Made by a program: the position numbers and the translations under genes | Notes under the pieces: model-generated | What the model was told of the DNA's origin: nothing | What the model saw: the letters and a program-made list of their open reading frames with translations, nothing else | Database searches by the model: none | NCBI GenBank assembly: GCA_039990395.1 | Contig: JBDXFZ010000146.1 | Location: forward strand, 1,364,001-1,428,000 | Origin: CALINF01 sp039990395 | Lineage (GTDB): Bacteria > Pseudomonadota > Gammaproteobacteria > Pseudomonadales > Halieaceae | Length of the DNA stretch: 64,000 nt | Direction of reading: 5' to 3' | Shown here: positions 18,754-27,246 of the stretch, one piece after another | How positions within the stretch are numbered: position 1 is the first letter of the stretch | Layout: each line of letters begins with the position of its first letter

Positions 18754-18961
18754 GTATGTCTCCTAGTTGCATTAATGGATGCAGAACCGTATCTACTATT
18801 GTGACGGTAACCACCATAAACCAATCTATAGCACGCCGGAATACCTGCAACACCTGATGGCAAACACTTCTTCACCGCAAATTACACAATTGAGGTCAAT
18901 AAATGAATAATGTATCAGCTTGTTTTATGCTAGCGCCATAGCCTAGCTTGGGAATACGTCC

Positions 18962-20782
18962 ATGCATCAGATAGTCCTCTACGTATCAGCAACATTACTT
19001 ATACTTTTTGCTGCGGGACCCCAAGCCAGCGCTACACCTCACGAGCCAGAACCAAACCCACTGCGCAATGTCTATTTCGGTGAGACCCATGTCCACACAG
19101 CGTATTCGCTGGACGCGTATCTGGGCGGCACTCGGCTGACACCATCGGACGCCTATCGTCACGCCAAAGGTGAAGCTGTTGTGGTTAACGGCAAGCCCCA
19201 TCGCCTGCGTAGGCCCTTAGATTTTGCTGCCGTAACTGATCACGCGGAGTATCTGGGCGAGATGTATGCCGCTTTGCACCCCGGCTCACCGGGAAGTGAT
19301 CAGCCTCAGATTAAGGAGTTGGTGGCTCTCACAGCACCAGCTGACCGCCGTGATTGGTTTCTCAAATACGTTATTAGCAATACGCGGGGTGCAAATCCAC
19401 AGCATCTGCCCTTCTATCCTGGTGATGCCGCGGTGCGCAGCGGCTGGGAGGAACTGGTGAACGCGGCTAACGCGCACTACCAACCCGGAGAGTTCACGAC
19501 TTTCCCGGCGTTTGAATGGAGTAGTGCGCCTGGCGGCGGGAACCTGCACAGAAACATCCTGTTCAGGAGTTCGCAAGTCCCGGACATCCCGGTCAGCTCA
19601 TTTGAGATTCCCCGAGAAGAAGCTTTATGGGACTGGCTAGCTAAGCAAAATGACGCAGGTGCTCGCGCTGTTGCGCTGCCGCACAACTCCAATGCAAGCA
19701 AAGGATTGATGTTTCCAGACCAGCAATCTGACGGCAGACCGCTTGATGAACGCTATGCACGGCAGCGATCGAAGTTTGAGCGAGCTATAGAGATTATGCA
19801 GATAAAGGGCAATTCCGAGGTTCACGCCAACTTCTGGGCTGGCGACGAGTTTTCGGATTTTGAGAATGCTCCAAGTATGGGTGGCTTCAGTGGACGTGTA
19901 CCACAGAAGCGCAATTTCGTTCGGGATGGCCTGGTACGAGGACTCGCACTGCAAGCCAAACTAGGTGGCAATCCTTATAAACTAGGCTTGTTCGGGGGCA
20001 CTGACAGTCACAATGGCGTGATGGGAGATACAGAAGAAGACAATTGGGCCGGTGGCCACGGTTTTGAAGACGGTACGCCGCAGCGACGCCAGACTGCAGA
20101 AGTTGGCGGCTGGTTGGCCGCTCGCGATCAGTCACCCGGCTCACTCGCCGGCGCCTGGGCGACTAGTAATACCCGTGAGGCGATCTGGGACTCGATCTAC
20201 AACCGGGAAGTGTTCGCCACCTCGGGAACACGAATCCGCGTCCGCTTGTTTGGCAGCTGGAATTATCCACAAGACCTTCACGAACGTCACGACAGAGTAG
20301 CGATAGCCTACCGCGATGGTGTACCCATGGGTGGTGACCTTCAGCGCTCCGATATGGGCGACGCCCCTCGCTTTCTCGTTGCCGCAAGCAAAGACCCGCT
20401 GGGGGCTAACCTTGATCGCATACAGATTATCAAAGGCTGGATCGACGCCAAGGGTAATCAGCGTGATAAGGTCTTTGACGTCAATTGGTCCGGGGATCGC
20501 CAACTCAAAAAGAACGGCAAACTACCTGCGGTCGGAAATACTGTGGATGTGAAAACGGCGACCTATCGCAATAGCATTGGTAGCAGCCAGTTAGCCACCG
20601 TGTGGCAGGACCCGGAGTTCGATCCCAGCTTACCCGCTCTCTACTACGCCAGGGTCATCGAAATTCCCACGCCGCGCTGGACGACTTACGATGCTGTAAG
20701 GGCAGGCCTGCCATTGCCAAAGGACGCTCCGGCTACTATCAGCGAAAGAGCGTGGAGTTCACCTATTTGGTATACGCCGTAG
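18962..20782 (+). CDS. DUF3604 secreted protein (copy 1)
   Basis: This 606-residue protein begins with a signal peptide (residues 1 to about 24, ending ASA). The DUF3604 core has PHP-like metal motifs: YFGETHVHTAYS (H43, H45), TDHAEYLGE (D93, H94, E96), EWSSAPGGGNLHRN, ALPHNSNASKG, and GGTDSHNG (D348, H350). The histidine-aspartate pattern suggests a metal-dependent hydrolase acting in the periplasm or outside. The family has no settled biochemical function. A second copy lies at 47894-49801 on the other strand and shares the same motifs in the same order. This copy is monocistronic and convergent with a serine hydrolase. Confidence 0.88.
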   Translation: MHQIVLYVSATLLILFAAGPQASATPHEPEPNPLRNVYFGETHVHTAYSLDAYLGGTRLTPSDAYRHAKGEAVVVNGKPHRLRRPLDFAAVTDHAEYLGEMYAALHPGSPGSDQPQIKELVALTAPADRRDWFLKYVISNTRGANPQHLPFYPGDAAVRSGWEELVNAANAHYQPGEFTTFPAFEWSSAPGGGNLHRNILFRSSQVPDIPVSSFEIPREEALWDWLAKQNDAGARAVALPHNSNASKGLMFPDQQSDGRPLDERYARQRSKFERAIEIMQIKGNSEVHANFWAGDEFSDFENAPSMGGFSGRVPQKRNFVRDGLVRGLALQAKLGGNPYKLGLFGGTDSHNGVMGDTEEDNWAGGHGFEDGTPQRRQTAEVGGWLAARDQSPGSLAGAWATSNTREAIWDSIYNREVFATSGTRIRVRLFGSWNYPQDLHERHDRVAIAYRDGVPMGGDLQRSDMGDAPRFLVAASKDPLGANLDRIQIIKGWIDAKGNQRDKVFDVNWSGDRQLKKNGKLPAVGNTVDVKTATYRNSIGSSQLATVWQDPEFDPSLPALYYARVIEIPTPRWTTYDAVRAGLPLPKDAPATISERAWSSPIWYTP

Positions 20783-20827
20783 CGAAGTCGCGAACGGGAC
20801 CCAACGGCACAACCCCAAGTGGCGGGC

Positions 20828-21961
20828 TCAGCCTAACGAACTGTAAACAGGGAGCAACAGATTCGCCGCCCGTAGGTCGCCGGTCGTGCCAGACACCATA
20901 CGATTCATGACGTAGGCAAAGTTTAATCTGGCATCCATATCGATTACGCCAAGAGACCCACCCCACCCTCCCCAGTAACATACATTTGGATTGGGGCTTA
21001 GTGGCTGATGTTGACTATTGATACCAAAGCCCATGCCGTAGCGAACCGGCATACCAAGCACCAGGTCTTCACCATCAGTTTGCACATCAAAAATCTTGCG
21101 ACAACCCGCCTCAGACATCAATCTCACACTGCCTACCTCACCGCCGCAGGCAATCGCACTGTGGATGCGCGCAACAGATCGAGCATTTCCATGCCCATTT
21201 GCGGCTGGAATCTCTGCCTCACGCCAGGCTGCGGTGCGCGGCGCCAATGCATCGAGAGGTGGATTCAACATGGTTCGCCCCATTATAGATTTCGGATCAA
21301 CATCTGTATTGATGTCGGGCTCCGGCGGCGACAGAAACCCTATACGCGAATCAAAAGACGCAGGCGTGCCGATATGAAAGTCAGCGCCCAGGGGTTCGGC
21401 AACTTCTTCCCTGAAAAATCGACCCAACGTTATGCCCGTAATACGGCGAACCAATTCGTTCTGCAGATGCCCTTGGGTTATCGCGTGATAGCCGCTCTGG
21501 GTCCCTGGTTCCCACCAAGGTGCTTGATCAGCAAGTAACCCTACGATCCGGTCGTGATCACAATAGTCTAGAAAAACTATGGGGTCTTCCAGAGATGATA
21601 GCCCTGCCGAATGGCTCATTATATGTCGTACAAGAACATGCTCCTTGCCATTGCTGGCGAACTCCGGCCAATACCTGGCAACTGGCGCATCGAAATCCAG
21701 CAGTTCACGATCGGCTAACATTAACATCACGATGGCTGCCATCGTCTTTGTCGTAGACCAGACATTAACAATAGTGTCTTCTACCCACTGATCCTCACCC
21801 GCGTCAACAAGCTTGCCTGCCCATAAGTCGACCACGCTTTCACCATCCAGAGTTACCGCAACACTGGCTCCTATATCCAAACCATCGTTGAAGTTCTTAG
21901 CGAAAGCATCTTTCACACTGGCAAATTTTTCATCGCAGTGGCCGTGTATTTCTACTGGCAT
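20828..21961 (-). CDS. Beta-lactamase-fold serine hydrolase (EstB/class C type)
   Basis: This penicillin-binding-protein-like serine hydrolase has the nucleophile motif STTK in VNVWSTTKTM and the Tyr motif YHAITQG. A C-terminal GGWGGSLG replaces the usual KTG box, as in family VIII esterases. It also has HIMSHSAGL. I chose ATG 21961 (377 residues) because GGAG lies 9 bp upstream; a TTG at 21991 would add ten residues. There is no signal peptide, so the enzyme is probably cytoplasmic. An esterase or lactonase is more likely than a drug-inactivating beta-lactamase. Confidence 0.87.
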   Translation of the reverse strand: MPVEIHGHCDEKFASVKDAFAKNFNDGLDIGASVAVTLDGESVVDLWAGKLVDAGEDQWVEDTIVNVWSTTKTMAAIVMLMLADRELLDFDAPVARYWPEFASNGKEHVLVRHIMSHSAGLSSLEDPIVFLDYCDHDRIVGLLADQAPWWEPGTQSGYHAITQGHLQNELVRRITGITLGRFFREEVAEPLGADFHIGTPASFDSRIGFLSPPEPDINTDVDPKSIMGRTMLNPPLDALAPRTAAWREAEIPAANGHGNARSVARIHSAIACGGEVGSVRLMSEAGCRKIFDVQTDGEDLVLGMPVRYGMGFGINSQHQPLSPNPNVCYWGGWGGSLGVIDMDARLNFAYVMNRMVSGTTGDLRAANLLLPVYSSLG

Positions 21962-22089
21962 TTTTTCAGTCTCCGGACAATGAAGCTGCAACTATACCAC
22001 CCGACACCCCTGTTAGAGTAAAGACGAAACACGAAGCCGGTGCAGTTTACTAACAGCCAAAAGCGCTACACGAAATCGAGCAGACATAA

Positions 22090-22118
22090 AAAAACCCGCG
22101 ATATGGGCGCGGGTTTTT
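22090..22118 (-). terminator. Intrinsic terminator of ompW
   Basis: Perfect 11-bp arms AAAAACCCGCG (22090-22100) and CGCGGGTTTTT (22108-22118) enclose a 7-base loop. Read on the minus strand, the GC stem is followed by a run of seven T. It lies 40 bp past the ompW stop. The symmetrical A and T tracts could let it work in both directions. Confidence 0.85.
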
Positions 22119-22157
22119 GGTGAACTGACCGGTTATACAGCCCGGCCTACCTAAACA

Positions 22158-22841
22158 CTAAAATTTGTAGGCTATGCCAAAGTTGTAAACCCAAGGGTCG
22201 ATATCAACATCGAATTTCACGCTACCAACATCAGTTTTAATTCTGGCCTCCGTGTCGATATCGATGTACCAGACGCCAGCATTAAGCGCCCAGTTTTCAT
22301 TCAGAGGAATATCGACTCCCACTTGCCCGGACAGGCCGAACGAATCCTGCAGAGATAAATCAACTTTCTCTGCGCCCAATAACTCACCCAACGCATTTTT
22401 GAGATCAGAAGAAGCATCTTCGTCATAGATGAACGTGTAGTTTAAACCAACACCGATGTAGGGCTGCCAACCAGATGAGTTTCCACGGGGGTACCACTGT
22501 AAGCTCAAGGTTGGGGGCAAGTGTTTGATGGAGCCGGCATCCAAAGGTGCTCCCTTCACCGTAACATCATGTTCAAAGGGTGTCGCAAGGAGCAGCTCAA
22601 AACCCAGGTGATCCGTCACCATCATCGCCGGAATGATACCCAATTGAGTATCATCATCCACCTCAACGCCACGCAAAACAGTAGCAGGATCTGTGGGCAG
22701 TGTAATATTGTCGCTGTCATCGTTGGGCGATACGGTGGTTGCCCCGAGCCGCAATATCAGGTCACCTGCCTGATAAGCCTGGGCAAACATGCTGCCACTG
22801 GCGAGTGACACAGCTAATGCCAAAGATGCTGCTTTTTTCAT
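22158..22841 (-). CDS. ompW: OmpW-family outer membrane protein
   Basis: The 227-residue protein has a signal peptide (MKKAASLALAV start, cleavage near AQA/YQAG). It continues GDLILRLGATTVSPNDDS, the OmpW family opening. LSLQWYPRG, YIGVGLNYT and a C-terminal PWVYNFGIAYKF ending in Phe are typical of eight-stranded barrels. OmpW channels are linked to small hydrophobic molecules and to low-oxygen physiology. A strong terminator follows the gene. An Fnr-like box with class II spacing lies upstream, consistent with Fnr control known for ompW in enterobacteria. Confidence 0.94.
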   Translation of the reverse strand: MKKAASLALAVSLASGSMFAQAYQAGDLILRLGATTVSPNDDSDNITLPTDPATVLRGVEVDDDTQLGIIPAMMVTDHLGFELLLATPFEHDVTVKGAPLDAGSIKHLPPTLSLQWYPRGNSSGWQPYIGVGLNYTFIYDEDASSDLKNALGELLGAEKVDLSLQDSFGLSGQVGVDIPLNENWALNAGVWYIDIDTEARIKTDVGSVKFDVDIDPWVYNFGIAYKF

Positions 22842-22867
22842 TCTGAACTCCTTTCAATCAGGTCGGC

Positions 22868-22888
22868 GGCGAGCAGCACGTGCTCGCC
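22868..22888. repeat. Inverted repeat in the ompW leader
   Basis: Perfect 8-bp arms GGCGAGCA (22868-22875) and TGCTCGCC (22881-22888) flank a 5-base loop. It lies 27 bp before the ompW ATG and just after the predicted start site (about 22894). It would form a hairpin in the 5' leader of the mRNA or serve as an operator. Confidence 0.5.
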
Positions 22889-22900
22889 ACATCAGCCCGC

Positions 22901-22942
22901 ATGATAGAGAGTCACTTTGTAAAGGGCATTGACCTCTGTCAA
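22901..22942 (-). promoter_or_regulatory. Fnr-like box and class II promoter of ompW
   Basis: The dyad TTGACCTCTGTCAA lies at 22929-22942 and matches TTGAT-N4-ATCAA at 8 of 10 positions, with perfect internal symmetry. On the minus strand a -10 element TATCAT (22901-22906) sets the start site near 22894, placing the box centre at -41.5. The geometry equals that inferred at the hemN and Yip1 promoters. Box and spacing were found by eye. Confidence 0.6.
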
Positions 22943-23014
22943 GGTATGTAAGCGGCAGTAACTAATTCACATTTTGACAGTAAAAAGAAGGCCTCAGAAG
23001 GGGCGCTACTGCGC

Positions 23015-23704
23015 CTAGCGCCAGGGAAAATCGAGGCTTCTACCACAGCCCTGCAGCGTTTTTCCATTCACCGTCAGCCACACCGAATCGGGAAACTCAT
23101 CACCTTTCATCGTATCCGTGCACGGCGTGCTTTCGATCTCCAGCAACAGATCGTTGCTTTGCGTTACCGCATGATAACGACTTCCTGTACTGGTCGCTTC
23201 GGCTCCAGGGTCCGGCACCAAAATTCGATTCATCCCGTAGTCCCCGACGTACAGAATCTGTCGGCCAGATTGAATCTCCAGATGCCAACCCGGCTCATTT
23301 CCTACGGCTCGAAAACTGACGCCTCGGCGGCGGGCATCTTCCCAGGGCGCTCGCTCCGGCACGAGTACGCACTCCGGGAAACGCTGACCACCAACGATCA
23401 ATGCCGCGTCATCAGCCTTGCTCTCGAAAGCAATCTCCCCTTCCTGATAACGTATACCCTCTGCCGCGCGTACTTGAGACAGTATTAGATAATCATCATT
23501 AAGCCAGACCGCCATTTCGCCGGGACCGACTCGGGCCACGAACTCATACCCGAGACATTCATACACAAGGGTCGTCGCCAGGGGACGGGGATCCTGACGA
23601 AAATCTCCCCGATCGCGAGGCTCTCCGGTAGCACAAGCTGCCACAAGTAGGTTTACAATCATAGAGCCGCACGTCGACAAAAACCGCGGATGTGCCTCTC
23701 TCAT
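23015..23704 (-). CDS. Lipoprotein with MliC-like lysozyme-inhibitor and COG3650-like domains
   Basis: I chose ATG 23704 (229 residues) since GGGAG lies 7 bp upstream. The N-terminus has a lipobox LLVAAC followed by ATG-type residues, indicating an outer-membrane or periplasmic lipoprotein. Residues ~48-112 fit MliC inhibitors of C-type lysozyme (YECLGYEFVARVG, RYQEGEIAFESK). The rest starts FRAVGNEPGWHLEI and resembles the COG3650/putative lipoprotein domain that often accompanies heat-inducible HslJ-like proteins. It is the last gene of a minus-strand run with rarD, the TauE-like gene and the GST. Confidence 0.75.
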   Translation of the reverse strand: MREAHPRFLSTCGSMIVNLLVAACATGEPRDRGDFRQDPRPLATTLVYECLGYEFVARVGPGEMAVWLNDDYLILSQVRAAEGIRYQEGEIAFESKADDAALIVGGQRFPECVLVPERAPWEDARRRGVSFRAVGNEPGWHLEIQSGRQILYVGDYGMNRILVPDPGAEATSTGSRYHAVTQSNDLLLEIESTPCTDTMKGDEFPDSVWLTVNGKTLQGCGRSLDFPWR

Positions 23705-23719
23705 CAAACTACTCCCTGT

Positions 23720-24625
23720 CTAGTCAATAGTCGTGCGTAGACGAGCTGCTTGACGCGCTCGTCGGAAACCATCGGCAGTCACTATCAACAACCCAAACCA
23801 TACCAAGCCAAAGGCCAAAACCTGAACCAGGCTAAACGGTTCCTTAAAGACAAAAATGGCCACAATCAACTGCGCAGTCGGGCCTATATAAAACACAAGA
23901 CCCAGTGCAGTGAGGGGCAGCAGCCGGCTAGCCGACACATAGGTTAGCAATGGCACCGCAGTAATAATACCAGCGCCTAATAACAACATATCCACCATCG
24001 GGCCGTGCTGGCCAAGGCCGCCGCCATCTCGGAGAATAAGCCATATGATGGCTATGGGTGACATCAGTAATGTTTCCATCAATAGGCCTTCCATGGACTC
24101 TACGGCAACTCCTTTGCGGATAGCGCCATACAAGCCAAAGGAAACCGCTACTCCTAGGCTGACAAGCGGCAAACTGCCGTAGTAGACAAACTGCAGGGCA
24201 ACAGCGGTAACGGCGAAGGCTACGCCTATTTTTTGCGCGCCATCTATTTTTTCCTTGAACAACAGCAAACCAAAAAGGACGTTAACGAGTGGCAACAGGA
24301 AATAGCCCAGACTCGCCTCCATCGCACGCTCGTGTGTCACCGCCCAGATGAAAATACCCCAGTTGGTCGCAACCAATGCTGCGGCCAGCGCCATGATTGC
24401 AACGGTTCTTGGCTGTCTAAACAACACCAACGCTGATCGCAACCTGCGCACTGCCAATAAACAAACCACAACCACCGGCACAGACCACAAGGCCCGATGT
24501 GCCAGCAGGTCCAGAGTATCCACTGGCTCTGTTTGCACCCAGTATAGGGCGGCAAACCCCCATATTAGGTACGCACTGATACCCAACAAAGTTCCGCGCT
24601 GTTTGTCGGTAAATGTATGCGTCAA
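23720..24625 (-). CDS. rarD: EamA-family transporter RarD
   Basis: RarD is a ten-helix drug/metabolite-superfamily transporter of the inner membrane. This 301-residue version contains KQRGTLLGISAYLIWG at the N-terminus and two EamA halves, with an FLLPLVNVLFGLLLF loop motif typical of RarD. The substrate is not known for most members. The gene follows the TauE-like permease with 21 bp spacing and precedes the MliC lipoprotein by 15 bp, so the set is likely one operon. Confidence 0.9.
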   Translation of the reverse strand: MTHTFTDKQRGTLLGISAYLIWGFAALYWVQTEPVDTLDLLAHRALWSVPVVVVCLLAVRRLRSALVLFRQPRTVAIMALAAALVATNWGIFIWAVTHERAMEASLGYFLLPLVNVLFGLLLFKEKIDGAQKIGVAFAVTAVALQFVYYGSLPLVSLGVAVSFGLYGAIRKGVAVESMEGLLMETLLMSPIAIIWLILRDGGGLGQHGPMVDMLLLGAGIITAVPLLTYVSASRLLPLTALGLVFYIGPTAQLIVAIFVFKEPFSLVQVLAFGLVWFGLLIVTADGFRRARQAARLRTTID

Positions 24626-24646
24626 AACACGATGCTCATAGGCGCT

Positions 24647-25435
24647 TCACACTGTATCCAACAAGGAAATGGCAATCATGCGTAGCGCTAATAGCGACAC
24701 CGCAAAACGGAACCAGCGTTCAAAGTTCGCCTGTGGCACATAGGCTCGCAGCCGGGTGCCCAACCATGAGCCTAAAACACTCGCGCAAACCATACCCAGC
24801 AATAGCAGTAGCCAAGGCCCCATAGCGAAGCCCATCAGTAGAAAAATACCAATGCGAAAAAGATGATTCATTGTCATGTAAACACTGGTATTCACCACCA
24901 GCCAGTCGCGCTGGGTGTTGTACCTTGAAAGTACGGCGGCGCCGAGCGGACCAGTGGCTCCTGCTAACATACCCAACCCCGTCTGGTAGAAACCCAACAG
25001 GGTCAAAGCAAACACTCCCGATCCTTTAGGCCTAGGCAAAGGTGCCCAGAGCACCAACAGTACAACCGCACCAATAACAGCGGGCAACCATTCAACGGCT
25101 ATACGCTGATAGATACCAGCTCCACCAATAGCGCCCAAAGCAGATCCCAGCGCGAGGGGAATGATCAAGCTAGAGTCTATATAACGCCACCCAAACCCAG
25201 CGCGCGACACATTGCTGGACAACTGAGTGACCGCATGCAGCGGCAGAATAGCCCCGGGGGGAATAAAGCCCGGCATCAGGGTTATCAGGAGAACGCCCCC
25301 GCCTAACCCCAATGCGCCCGCCAGAGTAGACGCAAACAGCGCTACTGGTATCAGTAAATAGGCTTCAGTGAAATTCAGGCGCCCGCCTCGTCCGCTTCGA
25401 CTATCAAAGTCTCTTGCAGCGCCAGATCGAGCCAA
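24647..25435 (-). CDS. TauE/SafE-family membrane permease
   Basis: The product has about 240-262 residues with eight predicted membrane helices and a glycine-rich GALGLGGGVLLI motif typical of TauE/SafE exporters of sulfite or organosulfonates. The start is uncertain. The only in-frame starts before the first helix are TTG at 25435, which overlaps the GST by 61 bp, and a CTG at 25378 that would give CTGA overlap with the GST stop. The family core begins around LNFTEAYLL, which fits the second choice. Substrate is unknown. Confidence 0.8.
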   Translation of the reverse strand: MARSGAARDFDSRSGRGGRLNFTEAYLLIPVALFASTLAGALGLGGGVLLITLMPGFIPPGAILPLHAVTQLSSNVSRAGFGWRYIDSSLIIPLALGSALGAIGGAGIYQRIAVEWLPAVIGAVVLLVLWAPLPRPKGSGVFALTLLGFYQTGLGMLAGATGPLGAAVLSRYNTQRDWLVVNTSVYMTMNHLFRIGIFLLMGFAMGPWLLLLLGMVCASVLGSWLGTRLRAYVPQANFERWFRFAVSLLALRMIAISLLDTV

Positions 25436-26037
25436 CTCGACAGCGTTTCGTCGTTCAAAACGGCATTACAGTAGGGTTGCAGATCTTTAGGTGGCTCAAC
25501 GCCGTAGGTACCCAGCCGCAACACAACCGGCGCAAACATCGCATCGGCCAAACTGTATTGCCCCAGCAGCCACGGCCCGTGGTCCTGATGACTGTCCAGG
25601 CTATCCGACCACAACGTCCACAGACGCTGGAGGTCTGTATTCAATGCATCATCATGCTCAACCCTTCTTCCACTAGCACGGCAGTTCATGGGCATACGCG
25701 ATCGCAATGTACTGAATCCGCTGTGCATTTCAGCCGACATGCAGCGACCTAATGCGCGACTGGAGGGATCTTGCGGCCACAGCACTCCATCAGCGAACTG
25801 CTCGTTTATGTACTCTCCAATCGCCAGTGAGTCCCAGATACAGCGCCCCTCGTGCCAGAGTACTGGCACTCTTCCTGTTGGAGAATACTCACCAATTCGC
25901 TCATAGAACTCTGGCGTATCCAGAGGCAGCAGTAGCGTCTCGAATTCGACACCCGCTTTGGCCAGTGGCAGCCATGCGCGCAACGACCAAGAAGAATAGT
26001 TTCGATTGCCAATTATCAGCTGTATGCCTTCTGACAT
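25375..26037 (-). CDS. Glutathione S-transferase family protein
   Basis: I chose ATG 26037 (MSEGIQLIIG, 220 residues) with GGGAAG just upstream; an extension of 14 residues is possible but unlikely. The thioredoxin-fold N-terminus has NRNYSSWSLRAWL, where a serine is the likely activating residue. A conserved GRVPVLWHEG and D-S-x-A-I motif (WDSLAIGEYI) bind glutathione. The C-terminal helical domain has LLGQYSLADAMFAPVVLRL. It resembles the bacterial YfcF-like group. It is the first gene of a four-gene minus-strand run and diverges from the serine protease. Confidence 0.88.
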   Translation of the reverse strand: MSEGIQLIIGNRNYSSWSLRAWLPLAKAGVEFETLLLPLDTPEFYERIGEYSPTGRVPVLWHEGRCIWDSLAIGEYINEQFADGVLWPQDPSSRALGRCMSAEMHSGFSTLRSRMPMNCRASGRRVEHDDALNTDLQRLWTLWSDSLDSHQDHGPWLLGQYSLADAMFAPVVLRLGTYGVEPPKDLQPYCNAVLNDETLSSWLDLALQETLIVEADEAGA

Positions 26038-26067
26038 CTTCCCTGCCTCCCCTACGCAACCTGTTGC

Positions 26068-26095
26068 TTGCTCATTCAACCCCTGAGTTTACAAT
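26068..26095 (+). promoter_or_regulatory. Candidate sigma-70 promoter of the trypsin-like protease
   Basis: TTGCTC (26068-26073) and TACAAT (26090-26095) are separated by 16 bp in the 86-bp divergent gap between the GST and protease genes. The start site would be near 26102. This supports a translation start after that point, i.e. the TTG codons at 26124 and 26127. Confidence 0.4.
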
Positions 26096-26123
26096 ACAGA
26101 TCAATCCAACCGCGAGCGAAGCT

Positions 26124-26942
26124 TTGTTGCTAACTGTTCGAAAACCGCTGACAGGCAGGCATGTCGATCTGCTCAAGATACTGTCTGTACTAACTTTACT
26201 TACAGCCTATGCATCAGTGTCTTATGCGCAGGCACAAGAGAAGCGGCTACAAAGAAATGCGGCGGCGCCTCAGTGGCTCGACGCCGTAGGCAAGCTGGCG
26301 GTACCCACAATCAAATATGAAGAGGGTCGTCGCAGACATCACAGGGAGGATTGCAGCGCCACGCTCATAGCCAATCGTGCGGGGAAGTATGCTGATTCGA
26401 TCGTTACTGCCTGGCATTGCCTGGAAGCTTACTCCGATCTGAGCAAACCGATTATCTTCACGCTTGAACCCTGGGGTCGAGAGCCCGTTGCACTGACCGC
26501 TCGACGGCTGGCGGATGGGGGCCATATCGATGCGGACTGGGCAATTTTACGACTACAGCGGGCAATTCCGAGCAGTGAAGTAAGAGGGCTCGCGCTCGGT
26601 CGCTCTGTGCCTCCTGACCATACTGTGCTGCAAATGGCTGGCTATTCCGGCGACTCGGGGTTAGGGCGTCATGGCGCGCAACTGACCTATGATCCCAGTT
26701 GCAGAGCAACGACAACAACGAAGCGCTTTATCAGTACCGACTGCCTCGCTTACAAAGGTGCGTCGGGGGGCGCTGTCGTAAGTGTGGATGAGTCGGGGCA
26801 AACCGTGCTGCGCGGTATCATCTCACAGGGCGATAGTGACCAGTTGAGTATCTATATACCAACGACAAGGTTCGCTGGCGAAATTAGTCATCTACTGGCG
26901 CTGAGGTCTTCGTCGGTACGGATGAGTCCTTCGTCGCCCTAA
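26124..26942 (+). CDS. Secreted trypsin-like serine protease
   Basis: The protease has a catalytic triad in the chymotrypsin-fold order: H98 in VTAWHCLEAY, D138 in DADWAILRL and S214 in KGASGGAVV (numbering from TTG 26124). A signal peptide with a basic start (RKPLTGRH), hydrophobic core (LLKILSVLTLLTAYAS) and cleavage near YAQA is present. No ATG or GTG occurs in frame here, so the start is uncertain; TTG 26124 or 26127 follows the candidate promoter. The frame is open far upstream, but that part is shadow of the divergent GST gene. Its 3' end overlaps the convergent small gene by 59 bp. The substrate is unknown. Confidence 0.78.
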   Translation: MLLTVRKPLTGRHVDLLKILSVLTLLTAYASVSYAQAQEKRLQRNAAAPQWLDAVGKLAVPTIKYEEGRRRHHREDCSATLIANRAGKYADSIVTAWHCLEAYSDLSKPIIFTLEPWGREPVALTARRLADGGHIDADWAILRLQRAIPSSEVRGLALGRSVPPDHTVLQMAGYSGDSGLGRHGAQLTYDPSCRATTTTKRFISTDCLAYKGASGGAVVSVDESGQTVLRGIISQGDSDQLSIYIPTTRFAGEISHLLALRSSSVRMSPSSP

Positions 26943-27243
26943 CGGCGCGTTCCAGCTCCTCCACCGCCTCATCAACGGTAAAGTGACCAGCATCTCGATG
27001 CTCATCAAACAAGTTGATTACCCGATCAGATTGTCTTCCCAGCAGCATCAATCGCAGATACAAGCTGTCTTCAAGTGTCGGCTTACGAATAACATCCAGC
27101 ACAAACACCACCAGACTAACAGGGCTGAGAATGAGATCTCTCAGTGCATCTGCAGCGAGTTTTATCTGAAACACCATCAGATGTCGCAGAGCCTGAGATG
27201 TATCGACCTGGGCTTTAGACTGTTCGGGGACTTTAAAAAACAT
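26884..27243 (-). CDS. Conserved hypothetical protein, third gene of the bolA-trhO run
   Basis: I do not recognise this 119-residue protein. It starts MFFKVPEQSKAQ and has an amphipathic to hydrophobic central segment (KLAADALRDLILSPVSLVVFVLDVI) that may sit at or across the membrane. A polar helical half with LRLMLLGRQSDRVINLFDEHRD follows. It begins 3 bp after trhO and is likely cotranscribed with bolA and trhO. Its 3' end overlaps the convergent protease by 59 bp. Confidence 0.7.
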   Translation of the reverse strand: MFFKVPEQSKAQVDTSQALRHLMVFQIKLAADALRDLILSPVSLVVFVLDVIRKPTLEDSLYLRLMLLGRQSDRVINLFDEHRDAGHFTVDEAVEELERAVRATKDSSVPTKTSAPVDD

Positions 27244-27246
27244 GAT

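Noticed and set aside
18889..18900. ATTGAGGTCAAT dyad upstream of the first DUF3604 gene as a possible Fnr box
   Set aside because: The half-sites TTGA and TCAA lack the four-base spacer of an Fnr site, so the 14-bp pattern does not fit. It may still be a weak operator.
25752..26123. 5' extension of the protease reading frame
   Set aside because: The extension is antisense to the GST gene and precedes the candidate promoter; a signal peptide begins only after 26124.
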